NCBI GenBank assembly: GCA_017555465.1
Contig: JAFZGH010000175.1
Coordinates: 1 to 14,747, forward strand
Direction: 5' to 3'
DNA length: 14,747 bases
DNA from: Akkermansia sp.
GTDB taxonomy: Bacteria > Verrucomicrobiota > Verrucomicrobiia > Verrucomicrobiales > Akkermansiaceae
Numbering within the stretch: position 1 is the first letter of the stretch; each line of letters begins with the position of its first letter. The notes beneath the pieces are model-generated. The model did no database searches. It was given only the letters and a program-made list of their open reading frames with translations, and was not told the origin of the DNA. Of the stretch, positions 13,037-14,747 are shown one piece after another. The position numbers and the translations under genes were made by a program.

Positions 13037-14143
13037 TTATTCTTCTGTTTTGTTGTTGAATTTTTCGACGTGGCGGGGCACTTCGTCAGAGATGATGGTG
13101 GCTACCCAGGAGAGGTCGCGCGAGTTTTCCAGCGCCAGTTTGATGAGCACCATGATGGGCACGGCCAGTAGCATGCCGCAGGGCCCCCATACCCAGCCCC
13201 AGAACAGCACGGCCAGCAGCACTACTGAGGTGGCAATGCCGAACTGTTTGCCCAGGAAGATGGGTTCGATGCCGTTACCAATCATGAAGTTGATGAGGAT
13301 GTAGCACACGGTGATGACGGCGGCGTCTCCCCAGCCGCCCATGAGCAGCGCCATGATGATGGGCGGAATGGCCGCCACAATCGAACCGATGGTGGGGATG
13401 TAGTTGAGCACGTATGCCACCACACCCCAGAGGAAGGCAAAGGGTACATCCCATGCCGCGCAGGCTCCCCATGCCAGCGCACCCGTCGTGGCACTGGCGA
13501 TGGTTTTGATGAACAGGTAGCGCTGAATGCCGTTGAGCGCCACGGTGAAATCCTCCTTGCCCTTGGAGCTGCTGGGCAGCTTGTGCAGGTTCTTCTTGAA
13601 CAGCTTGGCCTCACCCAGCATGAAGGTCATGAGTACGAGCACCAGCGTGCAGGTGGTCACAAAGGAGATTGCCTGGCCGGATATGGCCTGCACCATGCCG
13701 ACCAGCTGCTGGGTATCAAACAAATCCTGTGGGGAGCGCACGATTGCGCGGGCCTGTTCCTCCAGTCCGAAATTGCCCAGCCAGTGCATGAGCTCGTTGT
13801 ATTTTTCCACCATGCGCACCGTGAATTCCCCCTGCAGGGTGGCCTTCATATCCGCCGCCAGGAAATTGATGACGCTGCCCACGCCGAAGAGGATGCCGCC
13901 ATCTGCCACTACGGTGGCAGCCACGGCCAGCCAGTGCGGAAAACGCAGGTATTTGCTGAGCAGCTTGGTGATGGAATAGCTGATGATGGCCAGGAAGCTG
14001 GCCATGAGGATGGGCAGAATGACGCTGCGCGCAGCCTGCAAGCCGTAAATGACGATAACGGCTGCGGCGGCAGTGAGGAGGAAACGCGCCCCTTCACCGA
14101 AATAATGCGGCGGTTCCTGCTTGGGAGAGGTGGACTCAGTCAT
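13037..14143 (-). CDS. AI-2E family (PF01594, PerM-like) membrane transporter
   Basis: From ATG 14143 the protein has 368 residues with about eight hydrophobic segments. Two pairs lie in the first ~100 residues ('VIVIYGLQAARSVILPILMA', 'LAVAATVVADGGILFGVGSV'). A polar stretch follows (about 105-165), then a dense C-terminal membrane block ('FLWGVVAYVLNYIPTIGSIV', 'AIPPIIMALLMGGW') and a final 'WGPCGMLLAVPIMVLIKLAL'. The 'NYIPTIGS' and 'GP-x-GMLLAVP' motifs are hallmarks of this family (UPF0118). Members have been proposed to export AI-2 or other small molecules, or to exchange Na+/H+; the substrate here is unknown. A reading from 14215 would add 24 residues, but it crosses the promoter at 14156-14184, which supports the start at 14143. 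The short leader has no Shine-Dalgarno site. lysA follows after 3 nt. Confidence 0.9.
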   Translation of the reverse strand: MTESTSPKQEPPHYFGEGARFLLTAAAAVIVIYGLQAARSVILPILMASFLAIISYSITKLLSKYLRFPHWLAVAATVVADGGILFGVGSVINFLAADMKATLQGEFTVRMVEKYNELMHWLGNFGLEEQARAIVRSPQDLFDTQQLVGMVQAISGQAISFVTTCTLVLVLMTFMLGEAKLFKKNLHKLPSSSKGKEDFTVALNGIQRYLFIKTIASATTGALAWGACAAWDVPFAFLWGVVAYVLNYIPTIGSIVAAIPPIIMALLMGGWGDAAVITVCYILINFMIGNGIEPIFLGKQFGIATSVVLLAVLFWGWVWGPCGMLLAVPIMVLIKLALENSRDLSWVATIISDEVPRHVEKFNNKTEE

Positions 14144-14155
14144 AAAATCGCGCGT

Positions 14156-14184
14156 ATTGTACACGGGCGCGCGCGCCAGTTCAA
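14156..14184 (-). promoter_or_regulatory. sigma70-type promoter for the AI-2E/lysA unit, with palindromic spacer
   Basis: On the - strand, TTGAAC (14184-14179) and TACAAT (14161-14156) are spaced by 17 nt. The -10 box ends 12 nt before the ATG at 14143, which predicts a leader of about 6 nt. The spacer holds the 12-bp perfect palindrome GGCGCGCGCGCC (14166-14177), mostly alternating G and C. Confidence 0.6.
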
Positions 14185-14227
14185 GGCAGAAGTGCGCCAG
14201 AATATTCAAAAACACGTTTGCGTCTGC

Positions 14228-14747
14228 TCACGCATCCGGTGCGGTGTCCGGCCAGTCGTGGCGGGGGTAGCGGCCTGCCAGGTCTTTTTTCATCTGGGGG
14301 TAGCCGTTTCTCCAGAAGGAGGAGAGGTCGCTGGTGATCTGGTAGGGCCGTTGGTTGGGTGCCAGAATTTCCACCAGGCATTTCACACGGCCTTCTGCCA
14401 CGGTGGGTGTGTGCGGCACGCCGAAGAGCAGTTGGCACTTGAGGCCGAAAACCGGGGTGCCGTCCTCCCGGTAAAGCAGCTTGACTTCGCGCCCGTTGGG
14501 CAGCTTGATGGCTTTGGGGGCGTATTTGTTCAGGCATTCGCGCTGCCAGGGGGAGAGCCACTCTCCCAGGATGGGTAGCACCGGCCGGCTCTGGATGTCT
14601 TTGTAGCTCACGGCGCCATCGCAGAGCATGGTGATGGCGACGAGGCGGTCTTCTTCTCCGAAATCGGGCAGATCCAGCTCGGGCATGGCGGCGCGCAGGC
14701 AGGTGAGACGGTTAATCCACTGCAGCACGTGGCCATCCCATCCCTCC
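14228..14747 (-). CDS. hrpB: ATP-dependent helicase HrpB, C-terminal part
   Basis: The frame is open to the right edge, so the N-terminal helicase motor lies outside; 172 complete codons are visible, ending in TGA at 14228-14230. The tail matches the HrpB-specific C-terminal region of DExH-box proteins: 'LPILGEWLSPWQRECLNKYA', 'IKLPNGREVKLLYREDGTPV', 'LLFGVPHTPTVAEGRV', 'VEILAPNQRPYQITSDLSSF' and 'GYPQMKKDLAGRYPRHDWP'. Most HrpB proteins end with this W-(x)n-YP-x-x-(K/R)-K-(x)n-GRYP-(K/R)-H-x-WP pattern. HrpB is a putative RNA helicase whose cellular task is poorly defined in most bacteria. The gene is upstream of, and on the same strand as, the AI-2E-family gene, 84 nt apart, with no clear terminator between, so some read-through is possible. 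Confidence 0.9.
   Translation of the reverse strand, partial: EGWDGHVLQWINRLTCLRAAMPELDLPDFGEEDRLVAITMLCDGAVSYKDIQSRPVLPILGEWLSPWQRECLNKYAPKAIKLPNGREVKLLYREDGTPVFGLKCQLLFGVPHTPTVAEGRVKCLVEILAPNQRPYQITSDLSSFWRNGYPQMKKDLAGRYPRHDWPDTAPDA

Noticed and set aside
14144..14215. N-terminal extension of the AI-2E-family protein
   Set aside because: It would cover the promoter at 14156-14184; the extra 24 residues do not resemble the family.

Overview
This window looks like ordinary chromosome from a moderately GC-rich Gram-negative (diderm) bacterium. The mix of an LptF/LptG-type LPS-export permease, a CdaA-type diadenylate cyclase, a full-length cobalamin-dependent MetH, a ND3-like NuoA with a YECG loop, and starts without clear Shine-Dalgarno sites suggests the Verrucomicrobiota, possibly an Akkermansia-like organism. 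That assignment is inference from gene content. I see no tRNA, rRNA, insertion sequence, phage gene or CRISPR array, and no gene-free stretch over 300 bases.

Left part, mostly + strand: the end of a Sel1-repeat protein (1-540); nuoA alone with its own promoter and terminator; and metH, ending in a strong terminator. A convergent LptF/LptG-family permease follows on the - strand. It is divergent from a + strand cluster of cdaA, a 55-codon ORF that looks like only the membrane anchor of a CdaR/YbbR protein, and bioD. A 16-bp perfect hairpin separates bioD from a convergent HU-family gene.

Right part, all - strand, read from high to low coordinates: the end of an HrpB-type helicase; an AI-2E-family membrane protein followed after 3 nt by lysA and its terminator; then a tight five-gene operon (uspA-like, ymdB-like, tcdA, rlmB-like, calcineurin-like phosphoesterase) whose first four genes overlap by 1-4 bases; then HU with its own promoter.

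The genes serve core functions: respiration (NuoA), methionine/folate (MetH), envelope assembly (LptF/G), c-di-AMP signalling (CdaA), biotin (BioD), nucleoid structure (HU), tRNA/rRNA modification (TcdA, RlmB) and lysine/peptidoglycan precursors (LysA). I found no clearly new multi-gene system. The most interesting points are the anchor-only CdaR-like mini-gene between cdaA and bioD, a set of good sigma70-type promoters lying so close to start codons that several transcripts should be leaderless or nearly so, and an RlmB-like methyltransferase without the usual N-terminal RNA-recognition domain.
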